Positions 12,385 to 22,218 of a DNA stretch of 60,828 nucleotides are shown here, piece by piece. Numbering within the stretch: position 1 is the stretch's first letter; every line of letters starts with the position of its first letter. Below the pieces are notes generated by a model that searched no databases, was not told where the DNA came from, and saw nothing but the letters and a program-made list of their open reading frames with translations. This DNA comes from Psychrobacter piscatorii (GTDB lineage: Bacteria > Pseudomonadota > Gammaproteobacteria > Pseudomonadales > Moraxellaceae): contig NZ_LNDJ01000002.1 in NCBI RefSeq assembly GCF_001444505.1, forward strand, positions 1-60,828, in the 5' to 3' direction. The translations under genes were made by a program, and so were the position numbers.

Positions 12385-13275
12385 ATGGAAGCATTTACAA
12401 ACAGCATCAATCTTGATGGTAAAAAAGCACGTTACTATCATCTTAGCCAGCTCAATCAGTCAGTTCAAACAGATAACCATCGCCGCACACCCGCGCATTT
12501 TTATGGTGGTAATAGTTTCACCGTTGGTACCTATACGCCATTGCTAAATGAGCTGGCAACTGAGTTTGATATCAGCTCACTTGCCCTGCGTGGCTATTGG
12601 TATGACAAACCGCACAGCCGTCGTCTAACGCGTGAGCAAGATGCTGACCTGCTTATTGAGTTTTTAGAAAAAACACAAGATAAGCCTGTCGTCGGTATCG
12701 GACATTCACAAGGCGCAACCGCCACAGCCATGGCAGCAGCCAAACGTCCAGAGCTGTTTTCGCAGCTATATCTGATAGAGCCTGTCACGTTCACTAAAAA
12801 TCAAGCCACCTTGTATAATCTGTTACCGCGTTCTATCCTACTGAGCCGTGAGCCTTTCAAAAGCACAGTAAATCGGCAATCTACGTGGCCAAGTGTCGAT
12901 GCTTATTATGACAACTTGCGTGCGCAGCGTGCTTATAGACGAATCAGTGATGAACACTTGCAGATATTTGCCGAACAGAGCTCGAGCAAAAACCCAGATG
13001 ATAGCTACACGCTTATATTTGCTCCAGAGCAAGAGCTGGCCAATTATTTTGCCGCACCTCATATCGATGCCGCACTCAAAAAACTGCGCTGTCCTTACAC
13101 GCTGATTACCGGTAAGCCTACCTTATTCATCAATGATAAAGTACGACAACAATGGCAAAAATTTGTGCCTGATAGCAGCATCATCTCCTTAATAGACTAT
13201 GGTCACCTGCTGCCAATGGAAGCGCCCAAACTGTGTGCTCAGATCATTCAAGAGCACTATCAACGCAGCAAATAA
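12385..13275 (+). CDS. Alpha/beta-fold hydrolase
   Basis: The 296-residue protein has the nucleophile elbow GHSQGA near residue 113 (catalytic Ser), an oxyanion-type HFYGGNSFTVGTYTPLL region near 35, and a C-terminal DYGHLLPMEAP segment supplying the His (near 273). This is the classical alpha/beta hydrolase arrangement seen in serine esterases, lipases and haloperoxidase-like enzymes. The start at 12385 is preceded by AAGGAAGTG. It begins 37 bp after the ABC exporter and is followed 20 bp later by an AlkB-like gene, so the three may form a transcription unit. The substrate is not predictable. Confidence 0.82.
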   Translation: MEAFTNSINLDGKKARYYHLSQLNQSVQTDNHRRTPAHFYGGNSFTVGTYTPLLNELATEFDISSLALRGYWYDKPHSRRLTREQDADLLIEFLEKTQDKPVVGIGHSQGATATAMAAAKRPELFSQLYLIEPVTFTKNQATLYNLLPRSILLSREPFKSTVNRQSTWPSVDAYYDNLRAQRAYRRISDEHLQIFAEQSSSKNPDDSYTLIFAPEQELANYFAAPHIDAALKKLRCPYTLITGKPTLFINDKVRQQWQKFVPDSSIISLIDYGHLLPMEAPKLCAQIIQEHYQRSK

Positions 13276-13295
13276 TGAGAGATAACTATTGATCT

Positions 13296-13913
13296 ATGAC
13301 TGACCTTTTTGCGCCCGCACCCACAGATAATATATTGCCCTATGATGGTAATGTAAACGATCTAGGCATAGTCATAAACGATGCCAATACCCTATACGAT
13401 ACATTGCTAAATGGGTTGCCTTGGCAATCGGATATAGTGACGTTATTTGGTAAAACTCATGTGACGACTCGCCAAATTGTCTGGATGGGAGACACGGATG
13501 CAGATTACCAGTATTCAGGGCACACGCGACAGACAATACCATGGTCAGATATAGTGCTCCATGTGAAACAACATGTAGAAAAAGCGTTGGCAGACATCGG
13601 TATTGCAGCGCATTTCAACACCTGCTTGCTCAACTATTATCCAACTGGCACTGATGGCATGGGCTATCATGCCGATGATGAAAAAGAGCTCGGTCATCAA
13701 CCAATCATTGCGTCTCTCTCCCTTGGTGCCACCCGCAAATTTGTTTTTAAGCACAAAAAAACTCAAGAAAAAGTCGCGCTTTATCTTGAGTCTGGACAAT
13801 TAATCGTCATGCATGGGGACACACAGCGCTTTTGGAAGCATACAATCACGAAAACAAAAACAGTCGATACTGGACGGATTAGCCTGACATTTCGTCAAAT
13901 GCTTGCAAACTAA
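13296..13913 (+). CDS. AlkB-like 2-oxoglutarate/Fe(II)-dependent dioxygenase
   Basis: AlkB-family enzymes oxidatively remove alkyl lesions from nucleic acid bases. The 205-residue product has the iron-binding H-x-D in GYHADDEKEL (near residue 126), the distal His near the end of the sheet (FWKHTI), and the 2-oxoglutarate-binding Arg in GRISLTFRQ. The segment CLLNYYPTGTDGMGYHAD is typical of the AlkB/ALKBH2-3-like bacterial group. It lies immediately downstream of the hydrolase. The exact substrate (DNA or RNA, which lesion) is inferred only from the family. Confidence 0.88.
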   Translation: MTDLFAPAPTDNILPYDGNVNDLGIVINDANTLYDTLLNGLPWQSDIVTLFGKTHVTTRQIVWMGDTDADYQYSGHTRQTIPWSDIVLHVKQHVEKALADIGIAAHFNTCLLNYYPTGTDGMGYHADDEKELGHQPIIASLSLGATRKFVFKHKKTQEKVALYLESGQLIVMHGDTQRFWKHTITKTKTVDTGRISLTFRQMLAN

Positions 13914-13945
13914 AACTGCCATGGTCAGGTTGAGTAAACGATTAC

Positions 13946-14830
13946 CTATGCAATGCGATCTAAAAAACGTTCACGGTAGCATTGATACGCCGCTTCACAG
14001 ACATTGGCCGTATAGTTGGCATTAACACCGCCTGCCACTACTGCACCCACCGCAGGAATGATTTGCGCGGCTTTCGTTTTGACCATATTGGTGGCCACTT
14101 TGGTTGCTGTTTGACGGAGTACTCGCGACATGACCTCTTCATTAATCTGATTAAATGTCTGCGTTTCTGGATCTTTAATCATCGCACGGGTATCATCCAG
14201 TGCTGCTTTGCGCGCTTCAGCAGAGGCAGAAGTAGCCACCGCCAACAAAGACATGGCAAACAACTGCTCGCTTTTATCACTCATGTCAAAGCCATAGCAA
14301 GTCGCATACTCTCCAATGGCGCGTAGATTGGCAGTGATAAGGCCCACTATATCAGCAGGAATACCTACCCAGCCAACCACCCCTGTCGTCACACCTTGCG
14401 CACTGGTGAGCGCGACATATTTACTTTTAAGAAGTTTGACTTGTTTATCGACAACCGCAATTGGTAGATGTTTAATATCAGAAAGCGTCTTGATTGACGA
14501 GCCTTCAATATCAGGCTCCTCTTGATAGCTCTCGATAACGTCTTGAATGTTCAATGTCCAATTGGCAGCATTACTCAAAGTACTGATGGTTTGCTCAGTT
14601 GCTTTTTTTAAGGCATCGCCGAATTGCGGCACATCCATTAATGCATCACCTGCCGCGACAATAGGCGTATTAAGGACCGCAAAAGCTTTGTCCAAAACGC
14701 CTTTATCAGGGTTTTTCCATGCTTCTATTTCTTCACGCACTTGCGCTTCATAGGCGACATGATCCGTGACTTTTTCGTCTGTTTTTTTATTCTCTGTATC
14801 TTTATTTTCAATGTCTTTATTCATAGTCAT
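13946..14830 (-). CDS. EcsC-family protein
   Basis: The 294-residue protein matches the EcsC family (named after a Bacillus gene next to an ABC transporter; molecular function not established). Visible features are a charged N-terminus, a core with QGVTTGVVGWVGIPADIVGLITANLRAIGEYATCYGFD (positions roughly 143-180), which is the family hallmark, and a glycine/alanine-rich hydrophobic segment AAQIIPAVGAVVAGGVNANY near residue 260. The latter resembles amphipathic membrane-associating helices. It is a single gene, convergent with the AlkB-like gene. Confidence 0.8.
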   Translation of the reverse strand: MTMNKDIENKDTENKKTDEKVTDHVAYEAQVREEIEAWKNPDKGVLDKAFAVLNTPIVAAGDALMDVPQFGDALKKATEQTISTLSNAANWTLNIQDVIESYQEEPDIEGSSIKTLSDIKHLPIAVVDKQVKLLKSKYVALTSAQGVTTGVVGWVGIPADIVGLITANLRAIGEYATCYGFDMSDKSEQLFAMSLLAVATSASAEARKAALDDTRAMIKDPETQTFNQINEEVMSRVLRQTATKVATNMVKTKAAQIIPAVGAVVAGGVNANYTANVCEAAYQCYRERFLDRIA

Positions 14831-14994
14831 AGAACATCCTTTGTTATTACTTCATTTATCAGCGTGTCTCTCACTATCCTACAGCAGACAACATTAGAGA
14901 GTAGGCCTGTTGTGTTGTCAGAGACACCATTCTTGTAGAGTTTTATGAAGTACGTAAAGGATCCTATGATTTTTAAAAAACTGGTTAGCGCCCC

Positions 14995-16020
14995 TTATTC
15001 AGAAGCAGCAAGGACAATTTTTCCGAATGCATCGCCCTTTTGTAGCTCATGGTGCGCGGCTACCACTTCTGATAAAGGATAGATTTTTTGGATTTTTAAG
15101 GTTAATTGACCATCAGCAACGAGCTGTAAAACACGCGCCATATCGTCACCACTACGCTGCGCTTTATAACCTGATACTTCTAGGTTTTTCTCTTTGCCAG
15201 CTTCTTTGAGTTTATCGACCCAAATGGTTGGCAACACATTCACGCGCGCGCCCGATTTGAGCACACTCAGGGCGCGCACGCCAGCATCATCGCCAACCAA
15301 GTCAAGCAATACATCAGCTTGCAAATCAGGAAAATCCTCATCTTTGGTATAATCGATCCAGCCTGCCAGCTTGTCAGTATCGATAAGCTCACCGAGCTTG
15401 GCACATTTTTCTGGTGAGCAAATGACTGTGACTTTGATATCATCACGGCTCACTTTGTCCATTAACAACTGTATTAATAAGTGACCGACGCCGCCTGCTG
15501 GTGCATTGATTACGACATGCTCACCCTCTTTGATATCTGCAAATTCCACAAACTGTAGCGCTGTTTGCCCAATGCACGGCAATGCCCCTGCTTGCTCTAA
15601 TGTGACATTTTCTGGCACTTTGGCCAGCATTTTGGTGTCTACCGCCACGTACTGCGCATAGCAACCACCAGTAAAGGTCAAGGCGGCAACGCGATCTCCA
15701 ATAGCGAACTCATCGCTATTGCTATCAACCACTGTACCTGATACGTCAAACCCTAAAATAGCAGGCTGGTCGTTATCGAATTTTTGTTTTTGTATATTTT
15801 CTGCGCCCCAGCCTTTGCCTTGGCGGGTTTTATAATCGACAGGGTTGATACCGGCGTAGGCGACTTTGACCAATACCTGATCGTCCTGTAATTCAGGGAT
15901 ATCGACACCATCCTGATATATCATTACTTCTGGTTCACCGAATTCACGTATCAGCGCAGCGTGCTGGGTATTGGGGCGTTGAGGTTGCTGATTGTTGTCA
16001 TTAGTAGCTGGCGTTGCCAT
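14995..16020 (-). CDS. Zinc-independent quinone oxidoreductase-type MDR dehydrogenase
   Basis: This is a medium-chain dehydrogenase/reductase of the quinone oxidoreductase type, 341 residues. The N-terminal GroES-like part has YAGINPVDYKTRQGKG near residue 55 and GFDVSGTV near 93. The nucleotide-binding part has the NAPAGGVGHLLIQL glycine-rich motif near residue 168, typical for NADPH. The zinc-binding cysteines of classical alcohol dehydrogenases are not evident. It probably reduces quinones or other alpha,beta-unsaturated carbonyls. It is a lone gene with its own upstream region. Confidence 0.82.
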   Translation of the reverse strand: MATPATNDNNQQPQRPNTQHAALIREFGEPEVMIYQDGVDIPELQDDQVLVKVAYAGINPVDYKTRQGKGWGAENIQKQKFDNDQPAILGFDVSGTVVDSNSDEFAIGDRVAALTFTGGCYAQYVAVDTKMLAKVPENVTLEQAGALPCIGQTALQFVEFADIKEGEHVVINAPAGGVGHLLIQLLMDKVSRDDIKVTVICSPEKCAKLGELIDTDKLAGWIDYTKDEDFPDLQADVLLDLVGDDAGVRALSVLKSGARVNVLPTIWVDKLKEAGKEKNLEVSGYKAQRSGDDMARVLQLVADGQLTLKIQKIYPLSEVVAAHHELQKGDAFGKIVLAASE

Positions 16021-16198
16021 TGCAGAATATCCTTATATTTTGTTCATTAGGGCATGGTTACTATTTATCTTACGTTAGGTGACTATTTCATAAGGGACGA
16101 TTTTAGTCGATAGTATTTTTGCTAAAAAAATGTTTTAGTCTCGATAGATTATCAAGGCAGTGCATCCGAGCAAGTTACCACCAAATATTAAGAAAGTA

Positions 16199-16954
16199 TT
16201 AAGGCAGCATCAGTTCTGCACTAATCGGCAAATGATCCGACAGTGATGACCATGGCTTTCCACTATGTACCCACGCGTTTTTGACGACCAAATTACGCAG
16301 ATAGATACGATCTAAACTGAGCACTGGCAGTTTTGCTGGGAATGTCGGTAGCAGTTTGCCATGACAATGTTTAAATGCTTCTATCATGCCAAGCTCGGTA
16401 GCCAGTTTGTCGCAAGACATTTTTTTCCAATCGTTAAAATCGCCTGCCAAGATGAGCGGTTGATCAGGTGCAATCTCATTTTTTACATAATCGCTGATGG
16501 CCTGATATTGCTTGATACGATCGCGCTCAAATAAATTCAGATGCGCACATAGCACCACGACTGGCCGCTCCCAACCGATAGGCTGCACTTCACAGTGCAG
16601 GACGCCGCGCTGCTCCAGCCTATTAACAGTAATATTGACGTTGTGTTTTGGGTCTAATGGGAATCGGCTTAATACGGCATTGCCGTGATGACCATTCTCG
16701 TATTCTGAATTTTTGCCATAGCTATTTTCTAGATCTAAAAACTCGCCAAACCACTCATGCTGAGACTGATTAGGGTACTCATTGTATTGCATATTACGTT
16801 TGAGGTTTTGTCCCTGCACTTCTTGTAGACACAATATATCCGCACCCACAGTTTCTAGCGCTTGAGCAATGCCTTGCATTTTCACCTGACGGTTCAGAGG
16901 TGACATGCCTTTGTGAATGTTGTAGCTGGTTAAAATAAAAGAGGTGGTAGTCAT
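16199..16954 (-). CDS. Endonuclease/exonuclease/phosphatase (EEP) family protein
   Basis: This 251-residue protein has the EEP fold signature: SYNIHKGM near residue 10, LCLQEVQG near 41 (metal-ligand Glu), HGNAVLSRFPL, LILAGDFNDW near 170 and a final SDHLPISAEL (catalytic Asp-His). Such proteins hydrolyse phosphodiester or phosphate monoester bonds in DNA, RNA or lipids; many bacterial YbhP-like members look like this. I start at ATG 16954 rather than an in-frame TTG at 16972. It lies downstream of the guanidine operon with a 200-bp gap. Confidence 0.83.
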   Translation of the reverse strand: MTTTSFILTSYNIHKGMSPLNRQVKMQGIAQALETVGADILCLQEVQGQNLKRNMQYNEYPNQSQHEWFGEFLDLENSYGKNSEYENGHHGNAVLSRFPLDPKHNVNITVNRLEQRGVLHCEVQPIGWERPVVVLCAHLNLFERDRIKQYQAISDYVKNEIAPDQPLILAGDFNDWKKMSCDKLATELGMIEAFKHCHGKLLPTFPAKLPVLSLDRIYLRNLVVKNAWVHSGKPWSSLSDHLPISAELMLP

Positions 16955-17168
16955 AAAAAGGTCGATAAGCAAATGAATACGCTACTGAGTATAACAGCAG
17001 TCGTATTTATCAGCAGCAGTTAATCAAATATAATCGGTAATCGTCTTGCTAAGTGAGGCTGATATCGCATGACGCGGTCATGCACAATAAAGAGGATACA
17101 TAACCGTGGCACGGTATCACTGACAACGATGATAATTAGTAACTATATGATTTTTTTAGCCGCTAATA

Positions 17169-18146
17169 TCAATGATTGACCTGCTGATCTTTTTTATCCA
17201 AAGGAACCATACGCGGAATATCTGGCATCTCAGCCAAAGCAGGATCGAAGTCCGGCTGTGGCTGCGGATTGTGAACGATATTGTTGATACGAGCTTTCAA
17301 TTGCAAAAATCGGCTGTCCGTGACAATATCAGGGGCACGCGGCCGTGCAAGTGGTACTTCGATAATGTCTTGCACCTCACCGGGATTGGCTTTTAATACC
17401 ACAATGCGATCTGAGAGCAGCACTGCCTCGTCCATATCATGCGTGATAAACACAATAGTAATGTCGATATTGCGCCAGAGATCCAGCAGATGCTTTTGCA
17501 TCTTTTGGCGAGTATACGGATCAAGCGCGCCAAAGGGCTCATCCATGATGAGTACTTTGGGTTCATTGATGAGCGCTCGTGCAATAGCGACACGTTGCTT
17601 CATGCCTCCTGACAGCTGATGCGGGTAATGGTTTTCATATTTGCTCAGACCCACGATATCCAACCATTCACGGGCGCTACGCTCGGCGTTTGACTTACTA
17701 CGGCCTTCCATAATGGGACCAAACATGACATTTTGTTTGACGGTTTTCCAAGGAAATAAGGTATAACCCTGAAAGACCATACCACGGCTAGCGCTCGGCC
17801 CTTTGACCACTTCTTTATCAACGATTACCTCGCCACTTGGATAAGCGTCCAAACCTGCAATGATGCGTCCTAACGTCGACTTGCCACAACCTGATGGACC
17901 AATCACGCAAACAAACTCACGCTCATGAATCTGCAAACTGACATCTTGTAGGATTACCTTTTTACTGCCGCCTTGGTCAAATGATTGCGTCAGCTTATCT
18001 ACCTGTAACACCACGTCTCGCTGGTAGAGCGCTTTGAAATACTCATCAGTTGTCCTGTGAGAGCTAGTGTGAGCCTTGTCTATTGAAGCACTATTTATTG
18101 AAGCACTGTCTACTGAGCCTGAAGCGGTCATATTATTAGTCATCAT
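17169..18146 (-). CDS. ABC importer ATP-binding protein (nitrate/taurine type, guanidine operon)
   Basis: This is the ATPase of a TauB/SsuB/NrtD-type importer. Walker [10 protein letters not shown] lies near residue 84, followed by the LSGGMKQRVAIARAL signature and the LIMDEPFGALDPYTR Walker B typical of this subfamily. It has an N-terminal extension with repeated Ser-Ala-Ser/Asp units coded by near-identical 15-bp DNA repeats (about 18079-18115), and a Pro-rich tail. It directly abuts the permease and is the last gene of the riboswitch-controlled operon. In urea-carboxylase-type gene clusters such a transporter is standard; here the substrate is inferred to be guanidine or a guanidino compound. 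Confidence 0.88.
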   Translation of the reverse strand: MMTNNMTASGSVDSASINSASIDKAHTSSHRTTDEYFKALYQRDVVLQVDKLTQSFDQGGSKKVILQDVSLQIHEREFVCVIGPSGCGKSTLGRIIAGLDAYPSGEVIVDKEVVKGPSASRGMVFQGYTLFPWKTVKQNVMFGPIMEGRSKSNAERSAREWLDIVGLSKYENHYPHQLSGGMKQRVAIARALINEPKVLIMDEPFGALDPYTRQKMQKHLLDLWRNIDITIVFITHDMDEAVLLSDRIVVLKANPGEVQDIIEVPLARPRAPDIVTDSRFLQLKARINNIVHNPQPQPDFDPALAEMPDIPRMVPLDKKDQQVNH

Positions 18147-19088
18147 TTAAATACTCGCTTTCCATTTGAAGAGTTTTTTACCAAGCTGGTACAACAAAAT
18201 ATCTGTCCCTAGCCCAATAAACCCAATGAGAAGAATACCTGCATAGACATTATCGAACTGCTGATAACGGGCTTGTTGCACAATAAACCATGTGATGCCT
18301 GAGGTCGTCCCTATCAGCTCGGCGACAATCAGATACGTCCATGCCCAGCCTAATAGCACACGCAAGTCTCGATAGACGTCAGGCAGTACAGCAGGCAGTA
18401 GCACATAAAAGAAGCTTTTGAGTTTGGTAGTACCAAGGGTATATCCCGCTTCAATCAAGCTAAGATCCATCGTACGGGTGGTATTAGCAATAATTAAAAT
18501 CTGCTGAAACAAAGTCCCAATCACAATGATGGCAATTTTAGGACCATCGTAAATACCCAGTATGGCGACCGCTAAAGGGCCAAATGCAGGTGCTGGCAGG
18601 TAGCGAAAAAACTCGACAAATGGCTGCGTGATCTGGGCGATTTTTTGAGAAAACCCACAAATTAGCCCTAGTGGAATACCAACGATTGATGAGAGAAGAA
18701 AAGCAATAAATACGGTACGTATACTTTGCCAAAGGCTCTCATGTAACCACGGACCATCCGCTTGCGCAGGCGGCGTGACAAAAGCGGTAAACATTGCTGT
18801 GGCCACCTCGTCAGGCGCTGGCAGATAGATTGGGTTGACCAGTTTGCCTTGTGGCAGTGGCGCATCAGATGCCCTCGCGTCCTGCGCTTCTTGATAGAAT
18901 ACCGACCTATCAATGCGGCTGCCTTCTTGTAGATAAGTGCTCGCACCTGCCTCAGTGATTTCAACTTGCGGATGCCAAATAAAAGGCAGATAGCTGACCG
19001 CACACCATAATAAGATTGGAATCAAAAATGAGAGCACATTGAGCCCAAGTTTAGTTTTCTTGGTGAGATGTTTATTGATATGACTCAT
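18147..19088 (-). CDS. ABC importer permease (guanidine operon)
   Basis: This is a membrane subunit of 313 residues: one N-terminal helix (residues about 15-35), a periplasmic loop of about 85 residues, then five further helices. The ATPase-docking loop is DLSLIEAGYTLGTTKLK near residue 200. It belongs to the BPD_transp_1 permeases of the nitrate/sulfonate/taurine class. Its stop codon directly abuts the start of the ATPase gene, showing tight coupling, and it follows the binding-protein gene by about 60 bp. The long first periplasmic loop is typical of permeases found beside urea carboxylase genes. Confidence 0.88.
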   Translation of the reverse strand: MSHINKHLTKKTKLGLNVLSFLIPILLWCAVSYLPFIWHPQVEITEAGASTYLQEGSRIDRSVFYQEAQDARASDAPLPQGKLVNPIYLPAPDEVATAMFTAFVTPPAQADGPWLHESLWQSIRTVFIAFLLSSIVGIPLGLICGFSQKIAQITQPFVEFFRYLPAPAFGPLAVAILGIYDGPKIAIIVIGTLFQQILIIANTTRTMDLSLIEAGYTLGTTKLKSFFYVLLPAVLPDVYRDLRVLLGWAWTYLIVAELIGTTSGITWFIVQQARYQQFDNVYAGILLIGFIGLGTDILLYQLGKKLFKWKASI

Positions 19089-19149
19089 GAGCTACCCTCT
19101 AAGATGATGATGACGACACAGTAACTACTAGATTAAATATCGCTTAACC

Positions 19150-20175
19150 TTACTGAGTAATTAGGTTGGGATAGATCAATTTATCGATATCTAGCTGTTG
19201 ATCATAAATCTGATTGTCAATATTGAACTGGTTGACGTGATAGCTTGAGCCATAGATAGAGCTCAGCGCATCAGACTTTTCAAAAACCTTTTTGTTGTCT
19301 TCTAAACTCATTAGCTTCGTCCCATTCAAAAAGTCTTTATATTGCTCAGCAGGAACATTGACCTTGTTGGACATAATGCTAATCGCATCGTCTCTAGTAG
19401 CGGGGTCATTGATGTAGTTAACGACTTTGCCCCATACTTGGATAATTTTGGCATATTCAGCTTTGTGCGCAGATAAACTGGCGGGACTGACCGCTAAAGT
19501 GTCATAAATAAGCCCCGGCTTGTCCGCTGAGGTATAGATAGCCTTTGCGCTCGGTACGTTTTTTAGCGCTTGATTGGCATTGGGCTGCCAGATAGAAACG
19601 GCATCAATACTGTCATTGGTGAAGACTTGTGGCAGCTCGTTGGTGGTGGCATTCACTAGTGTCACATCCGCTTCCGTGAGGCCGTTGTCAGTCAGCGCAC
19701 TATTGAGCAGTAGATGATCAACCAAGCCTTTTTCAACCCCAATCGATTTACCTTTTAGGTCCGCTATGCTCGTGATACCGGGCTTTGCAATGATCTGATC
19801 ATTACCTGCCGAATAGTCGTTGACCAAGATAATGATACCTTCACTACCGCTCGCTGCGTTGACAAGGTTGTCACCATTGGTCACAGAAATAGCGTCTAAT
19901 TGGTTGGAGGCAAAAGCAGATAACGAGGCCGAGTAATCAAACCACTGAAACTCAACATTCACACCAGCTTCATCAAACCAGCCTTTATCAATCGCAATCT
20001 GCCAAGCCACCCAGCCAGGCCAATCACTGTAACCGATAGAAATCGGATCATCATTTGCGGCAGTGACTTTTTCTGATGTCGCCTCGCCTTCAGGTGCAGA
20101 TACGGTGGCAGTATTGTCACAACCAAATAGCATAAAGCTTGAGAGAATGGCAAAAGTAAATAAGCGTCGATTCAT
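19150..20175 (-). CDS. ABC importer substrate-binding lipoprotein (guanidine operon)
   Basis: This is a periplasmic binding protein of the NMT1/TauA-like type. Starting at ATG 20175, preceded by AAGGAG, it begins with a lipoprotein signal ending LFGC (Cys19). The start of the mature domain reads ISIGYSDWPGWVAWQIAIDKG (residues about 44-64), a pattern shared by binding proteins of urea carboxylase regions. WFDYSASLSAFASNQLDA and KSIGVEKGLVDHLLL are further family blocks. It is the fifth gene of the riboswitch operon, after allophanate hydrolase. The natural ligand is probably guanidine or a related cation (inference from context). Confidence 0.87.
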   Translation of the reverse strand: MNRRLFTFAILSSFMLFGCDNTATVSAPEGEATSEKVTAANDDPISIGYSDWPGWVAWQIAIDKGWFDEAGVNVEFQWFDYSASLSAFASNQLDAISVTNGDNLVNAASGSEGIIILVNDYSAGNDQIIAKPGITSIADLKGKSIGVEKGLVDHLLLNSALTDNGLTEADVTLVNATTNELPQVFTNDSIDAVSIWQPNANQALKNVPSAKAIYTSADKPGLIYDTLAVSPASLSAHKAEYAKIIQVWGKVVNYINDPATRDDAISIMSNKVNVPAEQYKDFLNGTKLMSLEDNKKVFEKSDALSSIYGSSYHVNQFNIDNQIYDQQLDIDKLIYPNLITQ

Positions 20176-20312
20176 GAGTCTTACTCCTTGAATATAGACA
20201 GTCTCATTATGAGAGTGTCTGCTGATAAGTGTTTGCGATGCCATTAGGGAAAATGACATCGCAAGCGCTGCTGTTTTAGATCATGCGTAAATTTGTGCGT
20301 CTACTATCTGCT

Positions 20313-22142
20313 CTAAACAATAGGTTCAGACTGTTTGGCGATGTACGCCCTCCAGCCACCAAATCGGGTCACATCGGTACTGCCTTCAAAACCATATGGT
20401 TCGCAAATAAAGCTTTTCACCCAGCGACCGTCTGCCAGCTCAACGTTGCCGATACCTAATGGCGCAGGTACCTCGTTAACGATTTCGCCAAACCTTGCGG
20501 TAGGAATACGCCAGACTTCTACCTCGATGGCGCGTCCGTCGCTATGGCGCATAAGTCCCGGCTTGGCAGGTGTTGCTCCTGCTAAGGCGAACAGCTGATA
20601 GGTCGCTGCCGTTTGAGTTTGTTCGGACAACACACCGCCGCGATCGGTCAGCTGATAGTTGAGCGGCATACCGCTCAAATGCGCCCCAACCACTGCTAAT
20701 TCCACACTGCTATCATTAGAAAATACGATACTAAGCGGTATAAGCGATGGCGATTTATCAGATTGAGCTGTTTCTATTTGAGATGTGTCAGCTTGATAAT
20801 GATGCTGAGATGTTCCTATCGGTATATTGAGGGCAGCTTGCCACTGATGACCAAAATTGGCCAAGGCTTCATCGTGCCAAGCCATCGAGATAAAAGTGAC
20901 GCCACGCGGCAATCCGTCATCAGTAATCACATTCGGTAAAGCCAATGCCGACAAGTCAGCCAAATTCACAAAATTGGTATACGCGCCCATGTGACTGTTC
21001 TTGGTTAATGGATCAGCATTGACGGCATCGATGGTATAGATAGTCGGTGCGGTAGGTACCATTAAGGCATCAAATTCAGACATCACTTGCTGAATTTGGC
21101 GGCTGAGTGCAGCGCGCGTATACTCAGCGCTCATCGCATCGACGGCGCTATAATCATCGGCTTGGCTAATGATTTGACGGGTAATAGGTAGCAGCTCATC
21201 ACGCGCCACAAGCTGCTCGACTGCAAAGGTACGTTCACTGACCCAGCTGTCGTTATAGAGTGCATCGGCCAACTCATTAAAGACCGTAAAATCTATCAGC
21301 GCGACCTCATAACCCATCGTCTGTAGCTGCGTGATGGCTCTCTCAAAAGCCTGTTCTGACTTGGTATCACCGTAGAACTCTAAAGTATCAGGAATCGCGA
21401 CTTTGCCAAGACTAAAGGCAGCTGGCGTAGTGGCAGGATGGACACGGCTATAATCATCCTCTGCATCATAGCCTTCCATCACCTGAGCTACTTGCCATGC
21501 ATCATCAACGCCAAGCGCGAAAATAGAGATAACGTCATGCAAGCGACAAGCGGGAATGAGACCCGTACTAGATAGCCAGCCTTTGGTTGGCTTTAGACCT
21601 ACGATATTGTTGTGCCCAGCAGGCACACGTCCAGAACCTGCTGTATCTGTACCTAGAGCGAAAGGCACATTGCCATTGGCAACACTTACTGCGGAGCCTG
21701 AGCTTGAGCCGCCACTAATATATTCAGAATTGAAACTGTTGGCCACTGCCCCATAAGGTGAGCGTGTACCTACCAATCCTGTCGCGAACTGGTCAAGATT
21801 GGTTTTACCGATAACGATAGCGCCTGCGGCTTTAAGCTTAGCAATCACATGGGCGTCTTTGTCAGCCAAATAAAAAGGCGCGGTACATCCTGCCGTGGTA
21901 TAAAATCCTGCCACATCGATGTTGTCTTTTACCGCAAACGGTATGCCGTATAATGGTAAATCTTTGGGGTTTTGCGGCGCGATACTTTCAATCTGTGCGG
22001 TAAGTTGCTCAGGAGTAGCAATCTCAATCCAAGCGTTGTTATCATTGTCAATATTTGCCACATACTCCAGCAAGTCGCTGAGCTGAATGTGACCGTTGCA
22101 ATAGCCGCTTTGCCAATCGTTAATCGTCCAATTCTTTTGCAT
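20313..22142 (-). CDS. atzF: Allophanate hydrolase
   Basis: This is an amidase-signature enzyme that hydrolyses allophanate to two ammonia and two CO2, the last step of both urea-carboxylase and guanidine-carboxylase pathways. The Ser-Ser-Lys triad region is visible: PFAVKDNID near residue 70, GGSSSGSAVSVA near 145 and DTAGSGRVPAG near 167. The C-terminal about 150 residues form the extra domain typical of AtzF/DUR1 proteins, with MPLNYQLTDRGG and a terminal GGWRAYIA. Length (609) fits. It lies 76 bp after the carboxylase gene in the same operon. Confidence 0.94.
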   Translation of the reverse strand: MQKNWTINDWQSGYCNGHIQLSDLLEYVANIDNDNNAWIEIATPEQLTAQIESIAPQNPKDLPLYGIPFAVKDNIDVAGFYTTAGCTAPFYLADKDAHVIAKLKAAGAIVIGKTNLDQFATGLVGTRSPYGAVANSFNSEYISGGSSSGSAVSVANGNVPFALGTDTAGSGRVPAGHNNIVGLKPTKGWLSSTGLIPACRLHDVISIFALGVDDAWQVAQVMEGYDAEDDYSRVHPATTPAAFSLGKVAIPDTLEFYGDTKSEQAFERAITQLQTMGYEVALIDFTVFNELADALYNDSWVSERTFAVEQLVARDELLPITRQIISQADDYSAVDAMSAEYTRAALSRQIQQVMSEFDALMVPTAPTIYTIDAVNADPLTKNSHMGAYTNFVNLADLSALALPNVITDDGLPRGVTFISMAWHDEALANFGHQWQAALNIPIGTSQHHYQADTSQIETAQSDKSPSLIPLSIVFSNDSSVELAVVGAHLSGMPLNYQLTDRGGVLSEQTQTAATYQLFALAGATPAKPGLMRHSDGRAIEVEVWRIPTARFGEIVNEVPAPLGIGNVELADGRWVKSFICEPYGFEGSTDVTRFGGWRAYIAKQSEPIV

Positions 22143-22218
22143 GAGTGTTCTCTCTTATTCTCAAATATGATTGTCGGTATTTGCTGACTATCGACCAGAT
22201 GTATCCTTACAAAACCTG

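Noticed and set aside
16970..16972. TTG start for the EEP gene
   Set aside because: An ATG six codons later gives the expected family start and the upstream codons add nothing conserved.
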